A stretch of DNA of 64,000 bases from Rhabditoides inermis (GCA_963966185.1 CAWZYM010000139.1:620001-684000); one strand, 5' to 3'. Shown: positions 23,516 through 37,496, counted from the first letter of the stretch. Made by a program: numbers and translations. Notes: generated by a model not told the origin, from the letters alone.

Positions 23516-26230
23516 TTATCGTTTATCTCTCTCTTTCTCCCCCTCTCTACCTCTCTTCTCTTGCCCCAGTCTTCTCGCTACCAAGGGCAAGAGCACCATG
23601 TATTTTGAAACGTGAGCACACAACGGTCCTGTATCTTTGCAGGAGTCAAGCTTCAGATAGCTACAACCGATCCTAGATCGGTCGTCGAATATGCACAGAC
23701 AGAACTCATCGATTTTCGTTACGAAAAAGCCCAATGTTTTTTTCAGACAGTTCGGGTTTTTCAAAAGGATACTTTGATTGCGAATAGAAGACTCAATCGC
23801 AGTTGTGTATAACTCTCACAAGTGCTTGTGAATGAAAAAGTTATCGTTCATCTCTCTCTTTCTCCCCTTCTCTCCCTCTTTTCCGTTGCCCCAGTCTCCT
23901 CGCTACCAAGGGCGAGAGCACCATGTATTTTGAAACGTGAGCACACAACGGTCCTGTATCTTTGCAGGAGTCAAACTTCAGATAGCTACAACCGATCCTA
24001 GTTCGGTCGTAGAATATGCACAGACAGAACACCTCGATCTACCTTTACGAAGAAGACCATTGTTTATTGTATTTCAAACATTTCGGGTTTTTCAAAAAGT
24101 ATATTTTGAATGCAAATAGAAGACCCAGTTGCAGTTGTGTATAACTCTCACAAATGCTTGTGAATGAAAAGTTATCGTTCATCTCTCTCTTTCTCCCCCT
24201 CTCTCCCTCTCTTCTCTTGCCCCAGTCTCCTCGCTACCAAGGGCGAGAGCACCATGTATTTTGAAACGTGAGAACACAACGGTCCTGTATCTTTGCAGGA
24301 GTCAAGCTTCAAATAGCTACAACCGATCCTAGATCGGTCGTCGAATATGCACAGACAGAACACCTCGATCTACCTTTACGAAAAAGCCCAATGTTTTTTT
24401 CAGACATTTCGGTTTTTCTAAAAAGTATAATTTGAATGCGAATAGAAGATCCAATTGCAAATGTGTATAACTCTCACAAGTGCTTGTGAATGAAAAAGTT
24501 ATCGTTCATCTCTCTCTTTCTCCCCCTCTCTCCCTCTCTTCTCTTGCCCCAGTATCCTCGCTACCAAGGGCGAGAGCACCATGTAATTTGAAACGTGAGC
24601 ACACAACGGTCCTGTATCTTCGCAGGAGTCAAGCTTCAGATAGCTACAACCGATCCTAGATCGGTCGTCGAATATGCACAGACAGAACTCATCGATTTTC
24701 GTTACGAAAAAGCCCATTGTTTTTTTCAGACATTTCGGGTTTTTCAAAAAGTATAATTTGAATGCGAATAGAAGACCCAATTGCAGTTGTGTATAACACT
24801 CACACTTGTTCGTGAATGAAAAAAATATCGTTCATCTCTCTCTGTCTCCCCCTCTCTCCCTCTCTTCCCTTGCCCCAGTCTCCTCGCTACCAAGGGCGAG
24901 AGCACCATGTATTTTGAAACGTGAGCACTGTATTTCAGACTTTTCGGGTTTTTCAAAAAGTATAATTTGAATGCGAATAGAAGACCCAGTTGCAGTTGTG
25001 TATAACTCTCACAAGTGCTTGTGAATGAAAAAGTTATCGTTCATCTCTCTCTTTCTCCCCTTCTCTCCCTCTTTTCCGTTGCCCCAGTCTCCTCGCTACC
25101 AAGGGCGAGAGCACCATGTATTTTGAAACGTGAGAACACAACGGTCCTGTATCTTTGCAGGAGTCAAGCTTCAAATAGCTACAACCGATCCTAGATCGGT
25201 CGTCGAATATGCACAGACAGAAGACAGAACACCTCGATCTACCTTTACGAAAAAGCCCAATGTTTTTTTCAGACATTTCGGTTTTTCTAAAAAGTATAAT
25301 TTGAATGCGAATAGAAGATCCAATTGCAAATGTGTATAACTCTCACAAGTGCTTGTGAATGAAAAAGTTGTCGTTCATCTCTCTCTTTCTCCCCCTCTCT
25401 CCCTCTCTTCTCTTGCCCCAGTCTCCTCGCTACCAAGGGCGAGAGCACCATGTAATTTGAAACGTGAGCACACAACGGTCCTGTATCTTCGCAGGAGTCA
25501 AGCTTCAGATAGCTACAACCGATCTTAGATCGGTCGTCGAATATGCACAGACAGAACTCATCGATTTTCGTTACGAAAAAGCCCATTGTTTTTTTCAGAC
25601 ATTTCGGGTTTTTCAAAAAGTATAATTTGAATGCGAATAGAAGACCCAATTGCAGTTGTGTATAACACTCACACTTGTTCGTGAATGAAAAAAAAATATC
25701 GTTCATCTCTCTCTGTCTCCCCCTCTCTCCCTCTCTTCCCTTGCCCCAGTCTCCTCGCTACCAAGGGCGAGAGCACCATGTATTTTGAAACGTGAGCACT
25801 GTATTTCAGACTTTTCGGGTTTTTCAAAAAGTATATTTTGAATGCGAATAGAAGACCCAGTTGCAGTTGTGTATAACTCTCACAAGTGCTTTTGAATGAA
25901 AAAGTTATCGTTTATCTCTCTCTTTCTCCCCCTCTCTACCTCTCTTCTCTTGCCCCAGTCTCCTCGCTACCAAGGGCGAGAGCACCATGTATTTTGAAAC
26001 GTGAGCACACAACGGTCCTGTATCTTTGCAGGAGTCAAGCTTCAGATAGATACAACCGATCCTAGATTGGTCGTCGAATATGCACAGACAGAACACCTCG
26101 ATTTACGTTAGGAAGAAGCCCATTGTTTTTTTCAGACATTTCGGGTTTTTCTGAAAGTATAATTTGAATGCAAATAGAAGACCCAGTTGCAGTTGTGTCC
26201 AACTCTCACAAGTGCTTGTGAATGAAAAAG
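23516..26230 (+). repeat. A-D-E-F-S then D/E-F-S-B/C: two incomplete higher-order repeats
   Basis: Unit starts are 23516 A, 23841 D, 24172 E, 24499 F, 24826 S, 25034 (D front, E back), 25368 F, 25697 S and 25905 (B front, C back). The hybrid at 25034 reads TTCCGTTGCCCC (D) and then GTGAGAACAC (E), so the switch lies in the 42-nt segment near 25080-25132. The F at 25368 begins GTTGTCG in place of GTTATCG. Confidence 0.87.
25216..25229 (+). repeat. 7-bp tandem duplication inside a hybrid E unit
   Basis: The usual CACAGACAGAACACC reads CACAGACAGAAGACAGAACACC here, so GACAGAA is doubled. This explains the 334-bp length of the unit at 25034. It occurs once in the window. Confidence 0.9.
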
Positions 26231-26555
26231 TTATCGTTTATCTCTCTCTTTCTCCCCCTCTCTACCTCTCTTCTCTTGCCCCAGTCTTCTCGCTACCAAG
26301 GGCAAGAGCACCATGTATTTTGAAACGTGAGCACACAACGGTCCTGTATCTTTGCAGGAGTCAAGCTTCAGATAGCTACAACCGATCCTAGATCGGTCGT
26401 CGAATATGCACAGACAGAACTCATCGATTTTCGTTACGAAAAAGCCCAATGTTTTTTTCAGACAGTTCGGGTTTTTCAAAAGGATACTTTGATTGCGAAT
26501 AGAAGACTCAATCGCAGTTGTGTATAACACTCACAAGTGCTTGTGAATGAAAAAG
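26231..26555 (+). repeat. Type A unit with a variant tail
   Basis: This is a typical A unit except that its tail reads GTATAACACTCAC in place of GTATAACTCTCAC. The same tail is found in the hybrid unit at 27749, which ties the start of the 1,518-bp duplication to this unit. Confidence 0.85.
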
Positions 26556-29500
26556 TTATCGTTCATCTCTCTCTTTCTCCCCTTCTCTCCCTCTTTTCCG
26601 TTGCCCCAGTCTCCTCGCTACCAAGGGCGAGAGCACCATGTATTTTGAAACGTGAGCACACAACGGTCCTGTATCTTTGCAGGAGTCAAGCTTCAGATAG
26701 CTACAACCGATCCTAGTTCGGTCGTAGAATATGCACAGACAGAACACCTCGATCTACCTTTACGAAGAAGACCATTGTTTATTGTATTTCAAACATTTCG
26801 GGTTTTTCAAAAAGTATATTTTGAATGCAAATAGAAGACCCAGTTGCAGTTGTGTATAACTCTCACAAATGCTTGTGAATGAAAAGTTATCGTTCATCTC
26901 TCTCTTTCTCCCCCTCTCTCCCTCTCTTCTCTTGCCCCAGTCTCCTCGCTACCAAGGGCGAGAGCACCATGTATTTTGAAACGTGAGAACACAACGGTCC
27001 TGTATCTTTGCAGGAGTCAAGCTTCAAATAGCTACAACCGATCCTAGATCGGTCGTCGAATATGCACAGACAGAACACCTCGATCTACCTTTACGAAAAA
27101 GCCCAATGTTTTTTTCAGACATTTCGGTTTTTCTAAAAAGTATAATTTGAATGCGAATAGAAGATCCAATTGCAAATGTGTATAACTCTCACAAGTGCTT
27201 GTGAATGAAAAAGTTATCGTTCATCTCTCTCTTTCTCCCCCTCTCTCCCTCTCTTCCCTTGCCCCAGTCTCCTCGCTACCAAGGGCGAGAGCACCATGTA
27301 TTTTGAAACGTGAGCACTGTATTTCAGACTTTTCGGGTTTTTCAAAAAGTATATTTTGAATGCGAATAGAAGACCCAGTTGCAGTTGTGTATAACTCTCA
27401 CAAATGCTTGTGAATGAAAAGTTATCGTTCATCTCTCTCTTTCTCCCCCTCTCTCCCTCTCTTCTCTTGCCCCAGTCTCCTCGCTACCAAGGGCGAGAGC
27501 ACCATGTATTTTGAAACGTGAGAACACAACGGTCCTGTATCTTTGCAGGAGTCAAGCTTCAGATAGCTACAACCGATCCTAGATCGGTCGTCGAATATGC
27601 ACAGACAGAACACCTCGATCTACCTTTACGAAAAAGCCCAATGTTTTTTTCAGACATTTCGGTTTTTCTAAAAAGTATAATTTGAATGCGAATAGAAGAT
27701 CCAATTGCAAATGTGTATAACTCTCACAAGTGCTTGTGAATGAAAAAGTTATCGTTCATCTCTCTCTGTCTCCCCCTCTCTCCCTCTCTTCTCTTGCCCC
27801 AGTCTCCTCGCTACCAAGGGCGAGAGCACCATGTAATTTGAAACGTGAGCACACAACGGTCCTGTATCTTCGCAGGAGTCAAGCTTCAGATAGCTACAAC
27901 CGATCCTAGATCGGTCGTCGAATATGCACAGACAGAACTCATCGATTTTCGTTACGAAAAAGCCCAATGTTTTTTTCAGACAGTTCGGGTTTTTCAAAAG
28001 GATACTTTGATTGCGAATAGAAGACTCAATCGCAGTTGTGTATAACACTCACAAGTGCTTGTGAATGAAAAAGTTATCGTTCATCTCTCTCTTTCTCCCC
28101 TTCTCTCCCTCTTTTCCGTTGCCCCAGTCTCCTCGCTACCAAGGGCGAGAGCACCATGTATTTTGAAACGTGAGCACACAACGGTCCTGTATCTTTGCAG
28201 GAGTCAAGCTTCAGATAGCTACAACCGATCCTAGTTCGGTCGTAGAATATGCACAGACAGAACACCTCGATCTACCTTTACGAAGAAGACCATTGTTTAT
28301 TGTATTTCAAACATTTCGGGTTTTTCAAAAAGTATATTTTGAATGCAAATAGAAGACCCAGTTGCAGTTGTGTATAACTCTCACAAATGCTTGTGAATGA
28401 AAAGTTATCGTTCATCTCTCTCTTTCTCCCCCTCTCTCCCTCTCTTCTCTTGCCCCAGTCTCCTCGCTACCAAGGGCGAGAGCACCATGTATTTTGAAAC
28501 GTGAGAACACAACGGTCCTGTATCTTTGCAGGAGTCAAGCTTCAAATAGCTACAACCGATCCTAGATCGGTCGTCGAATATGCACAGACAGAACACCTCG
28601 ATCTACCTTTACGAAAAAGCCCAATGTTTTTTTCAGACATTTCGGTTTTTCTAAAAAGTATAATTTGAATGCGAATAGAAGATCCAATTGCAAATGTGTA
28701 TAACTCTCACAAGTGCTTGTGAATGAAAAAGTTATCGTTCATCTCTCTCTTTCTCCCCCTCTCTCCCTCTCTTCCCTTGCCCCAGTCTCCTCGCTACCAA
28801 GGGCGAGAGCACCATGTATTTTGAAACGTGAGCACTGTATTTCAGACTTTTCGGGTTTTTCAAAAAGTATATTTTGAATGCGAATAGAAGACCCAGTTGC
28901 AGTTGTGTATAACTCTCACAAATGCTTGTGAATGAAAAGTTATCGTTCATCTCTCTCTTTCTCCCCCTCTCTCCCTCTCTTCTCTTGCCCCAGTCTCCTC
29001 GCTACCAAGGGCGAGAGCACCATGTATTTTGAAACGTGAGAACACAACGGTCCTGTATCTTTGCAGGAGTCAAGCTTCAGATAGCTACAACCGATCCTAG
29101 ATCGGTCGTCGAATATGCACAGACAGAACACCTCGATCTACCTTTACGAAAAAGCCCAATGTTTTTTTCAGACATTTCGGTTTTTCTAAAAAGTATAATT
29201 TGAATGCGAATAGAAGATCCAATTGCAAATGTGTATAACTCTCACAAGTGCTTGTGAATGAAAAAGTTATCGTTCATCTCTCTCTGTCTCCCCCTCTCTC
29301 CCTCTCTTCTCTTGCCCCAGTCTCCTCGCTACCAAGGGCGAGAGCACCATGTAATTTGAAACGTGAGCACACAACGGTCCTGTATCTTCGCAGGAGTCAA
29401 GCTTCAGATAGCTACAACCGATCCTAGATCGGTCGTCGAATATGCACAGACCGAACTCATCGATTTTCGTTACGAAAAAGCCCATTGTTTTTTTCAGACA

Positions 29501-29594
29501 TTTCGGGTTTTTCAAAAAGTATAATTTGAATGCGAATAGAAGACCCAATTGCAGTTGTGTATAACACTCACACTTGTTCGTGAATGAAAAAAAA
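26556..29594 (+). repeat. 1,518-bp five-unit tandem repeat D-E-S-E-A
   Basis: Unit starts are 26556 D, 26887 E, 27214 S, 27422 E, 27749 (F front, A back), 28074 D, 28405 E, 28732 S, 28940 E and 29267 F. Spacing between copies is exactly 1,518 bp. In the second copy the last unit is a normal F. Here the D units have regained the HindIII site (CAAGCTTCAG), whereas D units elsewhere read CAAACTTCAG. The E at 27422 and 28940 has CTTCAGATAG instead of the usual CTTCAAATAG. The F at 29267 has a private CAGACCGAACTC. Confidence 0.9.
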
Positions 29595-32293
29595 TATCGT
29601 TCATCTCTCTCTGTCTCCCCCTCTCTCCCTCTCTTCCCTTGCCCCAGTCTCCTCGCTACCAAGGGCGAGAGCACCATGTATTTTGAAACGTGAGCACTGT
29701 ATTTCAGACTTTTCGGGTTTTTCAAAAAGTATAATTTGAATGCGAATAGAAGACCCAGTTGCAGTTGTGTATAACTCTCACAAGTGCTTTTGAATGAAAA
29801 AGTTATCGTTTATCTCTCTCTTTCTCCCCCTCTCTACCTCTCTTCTCTTGCCCCAGTCTCCTCGCTACCAAGGGCAAGAGCACCATGTATTTTGAAACGT
29901 GAGCACACAACGGTCCTGTATCTTCGCAGGAGTCAAGCTTCAGATAGCTACAACCGATCCTAGATCGGTCGTCGAATATGCACAGACAGAAAACATCGAT
30001 TTTCGTTACGAAAAAGCCCATTGTTTTTCTCAAACATTTCGGGTTTTTCAAAATGTATAATTTGAATGCGAACAGAAGACCCAGTTGCAGTTGTGTATAT
30101 TTCTCATAAGTGCTTTTGAATGAACAAGTTATCGTTCATCTCTCTCTTTCTCCTCTTCTCTCCCTCTCTTCTCTTGCCCCAGTCTCCTCGCTACCAAGGG
30201 CGAGAGCACCATGTATTTTGAAACGTGAGCACACAACGGTCCTGTATCTTTGCAGGAGTCAAGCTTCAGATAGATACAACCGATCCTAGATTGGTCGTCG
30301 AATATGCACAGACAGAACACCTCGATTTACGTTAGGAAGAAGCCCATTGTTTTTTTCAGACATTTCGGGTTTTTCTGAAAGTATAATTTGAATGCAAATA
30401 GAAGACCCAGTTGCAGTTGTGTCCAACTTTCACAAGTGCTTGTGAATGAAAAAGTTATCGTTTATCTCTCTCTTTCTCCCCCTCTCTACCTCTCTTCTCT
30501 TGCCCCAGTCTTCTCGCTACCAAGGGCAAGAGCACCATGTATTTTGAAACGTGAGCACACAACGGTCCTGTATCTTTGCAGGAGTCAAGCTTCAGATAGC
30601 TACAACCGATCCTAGATCGGTCGTCGAATATGCACAGACAGAACTCATCGATTTTCGTTACGAAAAAGCCCAATGTTTTTTTCAGACAGTTCGGGTTTTT
30701 CAAAAGGATACTTTGATTGCGAATAGAAGACTCAATCGCAGTTGTGTATAACTCTCACAAGTGCTTGTGAATGAAAAAGTTATCGTTCATCTCTCTCTTT
30801 CTCCCCTTCTCTCCCTCTTTTCCGTTGCCCCAGTCTCCTCGCTACCAAGGGCGAGAGCACCATGTATTTTGAAACGTGAGAACACAACGGTCCTGTATCT
30901 TTGCAGGAGTCAAGCTTCAAATAGCTACAACCGATCCTAGATCGGTCGTCGAATATGCACAGACAGAACACCTCGATCTACCTTTACGAAAAAGCCCAAT
31001 GTTTTTTTCAGACATTTCGGTTTTTCTAAAAAGTATAATTTGAATGCGAATAGAAGATCCAATTGCAAATGTGTATAACTCTCACAAGTGCTTGTGAATG
31101 AAAAAGTTATCGTTCATCTCTCTCTTTCTCCCCCTCTCTCCCTCTCTTCTCTTGCCCCAGTCTCCTCGCTACCAAGGGCGAGAGCACCATGTAATTTGAA
31201 ACGTGAGCACACAACGGTCCTGTATCTTCGCAGGAGTCAAGCTTCAGATAGCTACAACCGATCCTAGATCGGTCGTCGAATATGCACAGACAGAACTCAT
31301 CGATTTTCGTTACGAAAAAGCCCATTGTTTTTTTCAGACATTTCGGGTTTTTCAAAAAGTATAATTTGAATGCGAATAGAAAACCCAATTGCAGTTGTGT
31401 ATAACACTCACACTTGTTCGTGAATGAAAAAAATATCGTTCATCTCTCTCTGTCTCCCCCTCTCTCCCTCTCTTCCCTTGCCCCAGTCTCCTCGCTACCA
31501 AGGGCGAGAGCACCATGTATTTTGAAACGTGAGCACTGTATTTCAGACTTTTCGGGTTTTTCAAAAAGTATAATTTGAATGCGAATAGAAGACCCAGTTG
31601 CAGTTGTGTATAACTCTCACAAGTGCTTTTGAATGAAAAAGTTATCGTTTATCTCTCTCTTTCTCCCCCTCTCTACCTCTCTTCTCTTGCCCCAGTCTCC
31701 TCGCTACCAAGGGCAAGAGCACCATGTATTTTGAAACGTGAGCACACAACGGTCCTGTATCTTCGCAGGAGTCAAGCTTCAGATAGCTACAACCGATCCT
31801 AGATCGGTCGTCGAATATGCACAGACAGAAAACATCGATTTTCGTTACGAAAAAGCCCATTGTTTTTCTCAGACATTTCGGGTTTTTCAAAATGTATAAT
31901 TTGAATGCGAACAGAAGACCCAGTTGCAGTTGTGTATATTTCTCATAAGTGCTTTTGAATGAACAAGTTATCGTTCATCTCTCTCTTTCTCCTCTTCTCT
32001 CCCTCTCTTCTCTTGCCCCAGTCTCCTCGCTACCAAGGGCGAGAGCACCATGTATTTTGAAACGTGAGCACACAACGGTCCTGTATCTTTGCAGGAGTCA
32101 AGCTTCAGATAGATACAACCGATCCTAGATTGGTCGTCGAATATGCACAGACAGAACACCTCGATTTACGTTAGGAAGAAGCCCATTGTTTTTTTCAGAC
32201 ATTTCGGGTTTTTCTGAAAGTATAATTTGAATGCAAATAGAAGACCCAATTGCAAATGTGTATAACTCTCACAAGTGCTTGTGAATGAAAAAG
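29595..32293 (+). repeat. S-B-C-A then D/E-F-S-B-C
   Basis: Unit starts are 29595 S, 29803 B, 30129 C, 30455 A, 30780 (D front, E back), 31107 F, 31434 S, 31642 B and 31968 C. The hybrid at 30780 has the same D-to-E junction as the unit at 25034, so the two probably share one origin. The C at 31968 has an E/F-like tail (ACCCAATTGCAAATGTG). Confidence 0.87.
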
Positions 32294-32502
32294 TTATCGT
32301 TCATCTCTCTCTGTCTCCCCCTCTCTCCCTCTCTTCCCTTGCCCCAGTCTCCTCGCTACCAAGGGCGAGAGCACCATGTATTTTGAAACGTGAGCACTGT
32401 ATTTCAGACTTTTCGGGTTTTTCTGAAAGTATAATTTGAATGCAAATAGAAGACCCAGTTGCAGTTGTGTCCAACTCTCACAAGTGCTTGTGAATGAAAA
32501 AG
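32294..32502 (+). repeat. Short unit with a C-type tail
   Basis: The front is type S (CTCTCTGTCTCC, CTTCCCTTG, GAGCACTGTATTTCAG). After TTTCGGGTTTTTC it switches to the C tail (TGAAAGTATAATTTGAATGCAAATAG, GTGTCCAACTC). It is 209 bp long. It shows that short units exchange sequence with full-length units downstream of the deletion. Confidence 0.88.
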
Positions 32503-34673
32503 TTATCGTTCATCTCTCTCTTTCTCCCCTTCTCTCCCTCTTTTCCGTTGCCCCAGTCTCCTCGCTACCAAGGGCGAGAGCACCATGTATTTTGAAACGT
32601 GAGCACACAACGGTCCTGTATCTTTGCAGGAGTCAAACTTCAGATAGCTACAACCGATCCTAGTTCGGTCGTAGAATATGCACAGACAGAACACCTCGAT
32701 CTACCTTTACGAAGAAGACCATTGTTTATTGTATTTCAAACATTTCGGGTTTTTCAAAAAGTATATTTTGAATGCAAATAGAAGACCCAGTTGCAGTTGT
32801 GTATAACTCTCACAAATGCTTGTGAATGAAAAGTTATCGTTCATCTCTCTCTTTCTCCCCCTCTCTCCCTCTCTTCTCTTGCCCCAGTCTCCTCGCTACC
32901 AAGGGCGAGAGCACCATGTATTTTGAAACGTGAGAACACAACGGTCCTGTATCTTTGCAGGAGTCAAGCTTCAAATAGCTACAACCGATCCTAGATCGGT
33001 CGTCGAATATGCACAGACAGAACACCTCGATCTACCTTTACGAAAAAGCCCAATGTTTTTTCAGACATTTCGGTTTTTCTAAAAAGTATAATTTGAATGC
33101 GAATAGAAGATCCAATTGCAAATGTGTATAACTCTCACAAGTGCTTGTGAATGAAAAAGTTATCGTTCATCTCTCTCTTTCTCCCCCTCTCTCCCTCTCT
33201 TCTCTTGCCCCAGTCTCCTCGCTACCAAGGGCGAGAGCACCATGTAATTTGAAACGTGAGCACACAACGGTCCTGTATCTTCGCAGGAGTCAAGCTTCAG
33301 ATAGCTACAACCGATCCTAGATCGGTCGTCGAATATGCACAGACAGAACTCATCGATTTTCGTTACGAAAAAGCCCATTGTTTTTTTCAGACATTTCGGG
33401 TTTTTCAAAAAGTATAATTTGAATGCGAATAGAAGACCCAATTGCAGTTGTGTATAACACTCACACTTGTTCGTGAATGAAAAAAATATCGTTCATCTCT
33501 CTCTGTCTCCCCCTCTCTCCCTCTCTTCCCTTGCCCCAGTCTCCTCGCTACCAAGGGCGAGAGCACCATGTATTTTGAAACGTGAGCACTGTATTTCAGA
33601 CTTTTCGGGTTTTTCAAAAAGTATATTTTGAATGCGAATAGAAGACCCAGTTGCAGTTGTGTATAACTCTCACAAGTGCTTTTGAATGAAAAAGTTATCG
33701 TTTATCTCTCTCTTTCTCCCCCTCTCTACCTCTCTTCTCTTGCCCCAGTCTCCTCGCTACCAAGGGCAAGAGCACCATGTATTTTGAAACGTGAGCACAC
33801 AACGGTCCTGTATCTTCGCAGGAGTCAAGCTTCAGATAGCTACAACCGATCCTAGATCGGTCGTCGAATATGCACAGACAGAAAACATCGATTTTCGTTA
33901 CGAAAAAGCCCATTGTTTTTCTCAGACATTTCGGGTTTTTCAAAATGTATAATTTGAATGCGAACAGAAGACCCAGTTGCAGTTGTGTATAATTCTCATA
34001 AGTGCTTTTGAATGAACAAGTTATCGTTCATCTCTCTCTTTCTCCTCTTCTCTCCCTCTCTTCTCTTGCCCCAGTCTCCTCGCTACCAAGGGCGAGAGCA
34101 CCATGTATTTTGAAACGTGAGCACACAACGGTCCTGTATCTTTGCAGGAGTCAAGCTTCAGATAGATACAACCGATCCTAGATTGGTCGTCGAATATGCA
34201 CAGACAGAACACCTCGATTTACGTTAGGAAGAAGCCCATTGTTTTTTTCAGACATTTCGGGTTTTTCTGAAAGTATAATTTGAATGCAAATAGAAGACCC
34301 AGTTGCAGTTGTGTCCAACTCTCACAAGTGCTTGTGAATGAAAAAGTTATCGTTTATCTCTCTCTTTCTCCCCCTCTCTACCTCTCTTCTCTTGCCCCAG
34401 TCTTCTCGCTACCAAGGGCAAGAGCACCATGTATTTTGAAACGTGAGCACACAACGGTCCTGTATCTTTGCAAGAGTCAAGCTTCAGATAGCTACAACCG
34501 ATCCTAGATCGGTCGTCGAATATGCACAGACAGAACTCATCGATTTTCGTTACGAAAAAGCCCAATGTTTTTTTTTCAGACAGTTCGGGTTTTTCAAAAG
34601 GATACTTTGATTGCGAATAGAAGACTCAATCGCAGTTGTGTATAACTCTCACAAGTGCTTGTGAATGAAAAAG
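32503..34673 (+). repeat. Complete seven-unit repeat in shifted phase D-E-F-S-B-C-A
   Basis: Unit starts are 32503 D, 32834 E, 33160 F, 33487 S, 33695 B, 34021 C and 34347 A, total 2,171 bp. F-S-B-C here matches 31107-32220 at an offset of 2,053. The A at 34347 carries TTTGCAAGAG, linking it to 8764 and 13033, and has a longer poly(T). Confidence 0.9.
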
Positions 34674-36840
34674 TTATCGTTCATCTCTCTCTTTCTCCCC
34701 TTCTCTCCCTCTCTTTTCTTGCCCCAGTCTCCTCGCTACCAAGGGCAAGAGCACCATGTATTTTGAAACGTGAGCACACAACGGTCCTGTATCTTCGCAG
34801 GAGTCAAGCTTCAGATAGCTACAACCGATCCTAGATCGGTCGTCGAATATGCACAGACAGAAAACATCGATTTTCGTTACGAAAAAGCCCATTGTTTTTC
34901 TCAGACATTTCGGGTTTTTCAAAATGTATAATTTGAATGCGAACAGAAGACCCAGTTGCAGTTGTGTATAATTCTCATAAGTGCTTTTGAATGAACAAGT
35001 TATCGTTCATCTCTCTCTTTCTCCCCTTCTCTCCCTCTCTTCTCTTGCCCCAGTCTCCTCGCTACCAAGGGCGAGAGCACCATGTATTTTGAAACGTGAG
35101 CACACAACGGTCCTGTAACTTTGCAGGAGTCAAGCTTCAGATAGATACAACCGATCCTAGATTGGTCGTCGAATATGCACAGACAGAACACCTCGATTTA
35201 CGTTAGGAAGAAGACCATTGTTTTTTTCAGACATTTCGGGTTTTTCTGAAAGTATAATTTGAATGCAAATAGAAGACCCAGTTGCAGTTGTGTCCAACTC
35301 TTACAAGTGCTTGTGAATGAAAAAGTTATCGTTTATCTCTCTCTTTCTCCCCCTCTCTACCTCTCTTCTCTTGCCCCAGTCTTCTCGCTACCAAGGGCAA
35401 GAGCACCATGTATTTTGAAACGTGAGCACACAACGGTCCTGTATCTTTGCAGGAGTCAAGCTTCAGATAGCTACAACCGATCCTAGATCGGTCGTCGAAT
35501 ATGCACAGACAGAACTCATCGATTTTCGTTACGAAAAAGCCCAATGTTTTTTTCAGACAGTTCGGGTTTTTCAAAAGGATACTTTGATTGCGAATAGAAG
35601 ACTCAATCGCAGTTGTGTATAACTCTCACAAGTGCTTGTGAATGAAAAAGTTATCGTTCATCTCTCTCTTTCTCCCCTTCTCTCCCTCTCTTCCGTTGCC
35701 CCAGTCTCCTCGCTACCAAGGGCGAGAGCACCATGTATTTTGAAACGTGAGCACACAACGGTCCTGTATCTTTGCAGGAGTCAAACTTCAGATAGCTACA
35801 ACCGATCCTAGTTCGGTCGTAGAATATGCACAGACAGAACACCTCGATCTACCTTTACGAAGAAGCCCATTGTTTTTTTTCAGACATTTCGGGTTTTTCA
35901 AAATGTATAATTTGAATGCGAATAGAAGACCCAATTGCAGTTGTGTATAACTCTCACAAGTGCTTGTGAATGAAAAAGTTATCGTTCATCTCTCTCTTTC
36001 TCCCCCTCTCTCCCTCTCTTCTCTTGCCCCAGTCTCCTCGCTACCAAGGGCGAGAGCACCATGTATTTTGAAACGTGAGAACACAACGGTCCTGTATCTT
36101 TGCAGGAGTCAAGCTTCAAATAGATACAACCGATCCTAGATCGGTCGTCGAATATGCACAGACAGAACACCTCGATCTACCTTTACGAAAAAGCCCAATG
36201 TTTTTTTCAGACATTTCGGTTTTTCTAAAAAGTATAATTTGAATGCGAATAGAAGATCCAATTGCAAATGTGTATAACTCTCACAAGTGCTTGTGAATGA
36301 AAAAGTTATCGTTCATCTCTCTCTTTCTCCCCCTCTCTCCCTCTCTTCTCTTGCCCCAGTCTCCTCGCTACCAAGGGCGAGAGCACCATGTAATTTGAAA
36401 CGTGAGCACACAACGGTCCTGTATCTTCGCAGGAGTCAAGCTTCAGATAGCTACAACCGATCCTAGATCGGTCGTCGAATATGCACAGACAGAACTCATC
36501 GATTTTCGTTATGAAAAAGCCCATTGTTTTTTTCAGACATTTCGGGTTTTTCAAAAAGTATAATTTGAATGCGAATAGAAGACCCAATTGCAGTTGTGTA
36601 TAACACTCACACTTGTTCGTGAATGAAAAAAAAATCGTTCATCTCTCTCTGTTTCCCCCTCTCTCCCTCTCTTCCCTTGCCCCAGTCTCCTCGCTACCAA
36701 GGGCGAGAGCACCATGTATTTTGAAACGTGAGCACTGTATTTCAGACATTTCGGGTTTTTCAAAAAGTATATTTTGAATGCGAATAGAAGACCCAGTTGC
36801 AGTTGTGTATAACTCTCACAAGTGCTTTTGAATGAAAAAG
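34674..36840 (+). repeat. B-C-A-D-E-F-S segment
   Basis: Unit starts are 34674 B, 35000 C, 35326 A, 35651 (D front with an F-like back, 328 bp), 35979 E, 36306 F and 36632 S. E-F-S matches 37497-38358 at an offset of 1,518. From this region to 48.5 kb, F units read TTATGAAAAAG and S units read CAGACATTTCGGG with CTCTGTTTCCC. This sub-lineage mark separates the region from those further left. Confidence 0.87.
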
Positions 36841-37165
36841 TTATCGTTTATCTCTCTCTTTCTCCCCCTCTCTACCTCTCTTCTCTTGCCCCAGTCTTCT
36901 CGCTACCAAGGGCAAGAGCACCATGTATTTTGAAACGTGAGCACAGAACGGTCCTGTATCTTTGCAGGAGTCAAGCTTCAGATAGCTACAACCGATCCTA
37001 GATCGGTCGTCGAATATGCACAGACAGAACTCATCGATTTTCGTTACGAAAAAGCCCAATGTTTTTTTCAGACAGTTCGGGTTTTTCAAAAGGATACTTT
37101 GATTGCGAATAGAAGACTCAATCGCAGTTGTGTATAACTCTCACAAGTGATTGTGAATGAAAAAG

Positions 37166-37496
37166 TTATCGTTCATCTCTCTCTTTCTCCCCTTCTCTCC
37201 CTCTCTTCCGTTGCCCCAGTCTCCTCGCTACCAAGGGCGAGAGCACCATGTATTTTGAAACGTGAGCACACAACGGTCCTGTATCTTTGCAGGAGTCAAA
37301 CTTCAGATAGCTACAACCGATCCTAGTTCGGTCGTAGAATATGCACAGACAGAACACCTCGATCTACCTTTACGAAGAAGACCATTGTTTATTGTATTTC
37401 AAACATTTCGGGTTTTTCAAAAAGTATATTTTGAATGCAAATAGAAGACCCAGTTGCAGTTGTGTATAACTCTCACAAATGCTTGTGAATGAAAAG
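37166..37496 (+). repeat. Reference type D unit (331 bp)
   Basis: Diagnostic sites are TTCCGTTGCCCC, CAAACTTCAG (HindIII site lost), CCTAGTTCGGTCGTAG (one arm of the 17-bp inverted repeat damaged), CACCTCGATCTACC, CATTGTTTATTG, TATTTCAAAC and TATATTTTGAATGCAAATAG. Confidence 0.9.
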
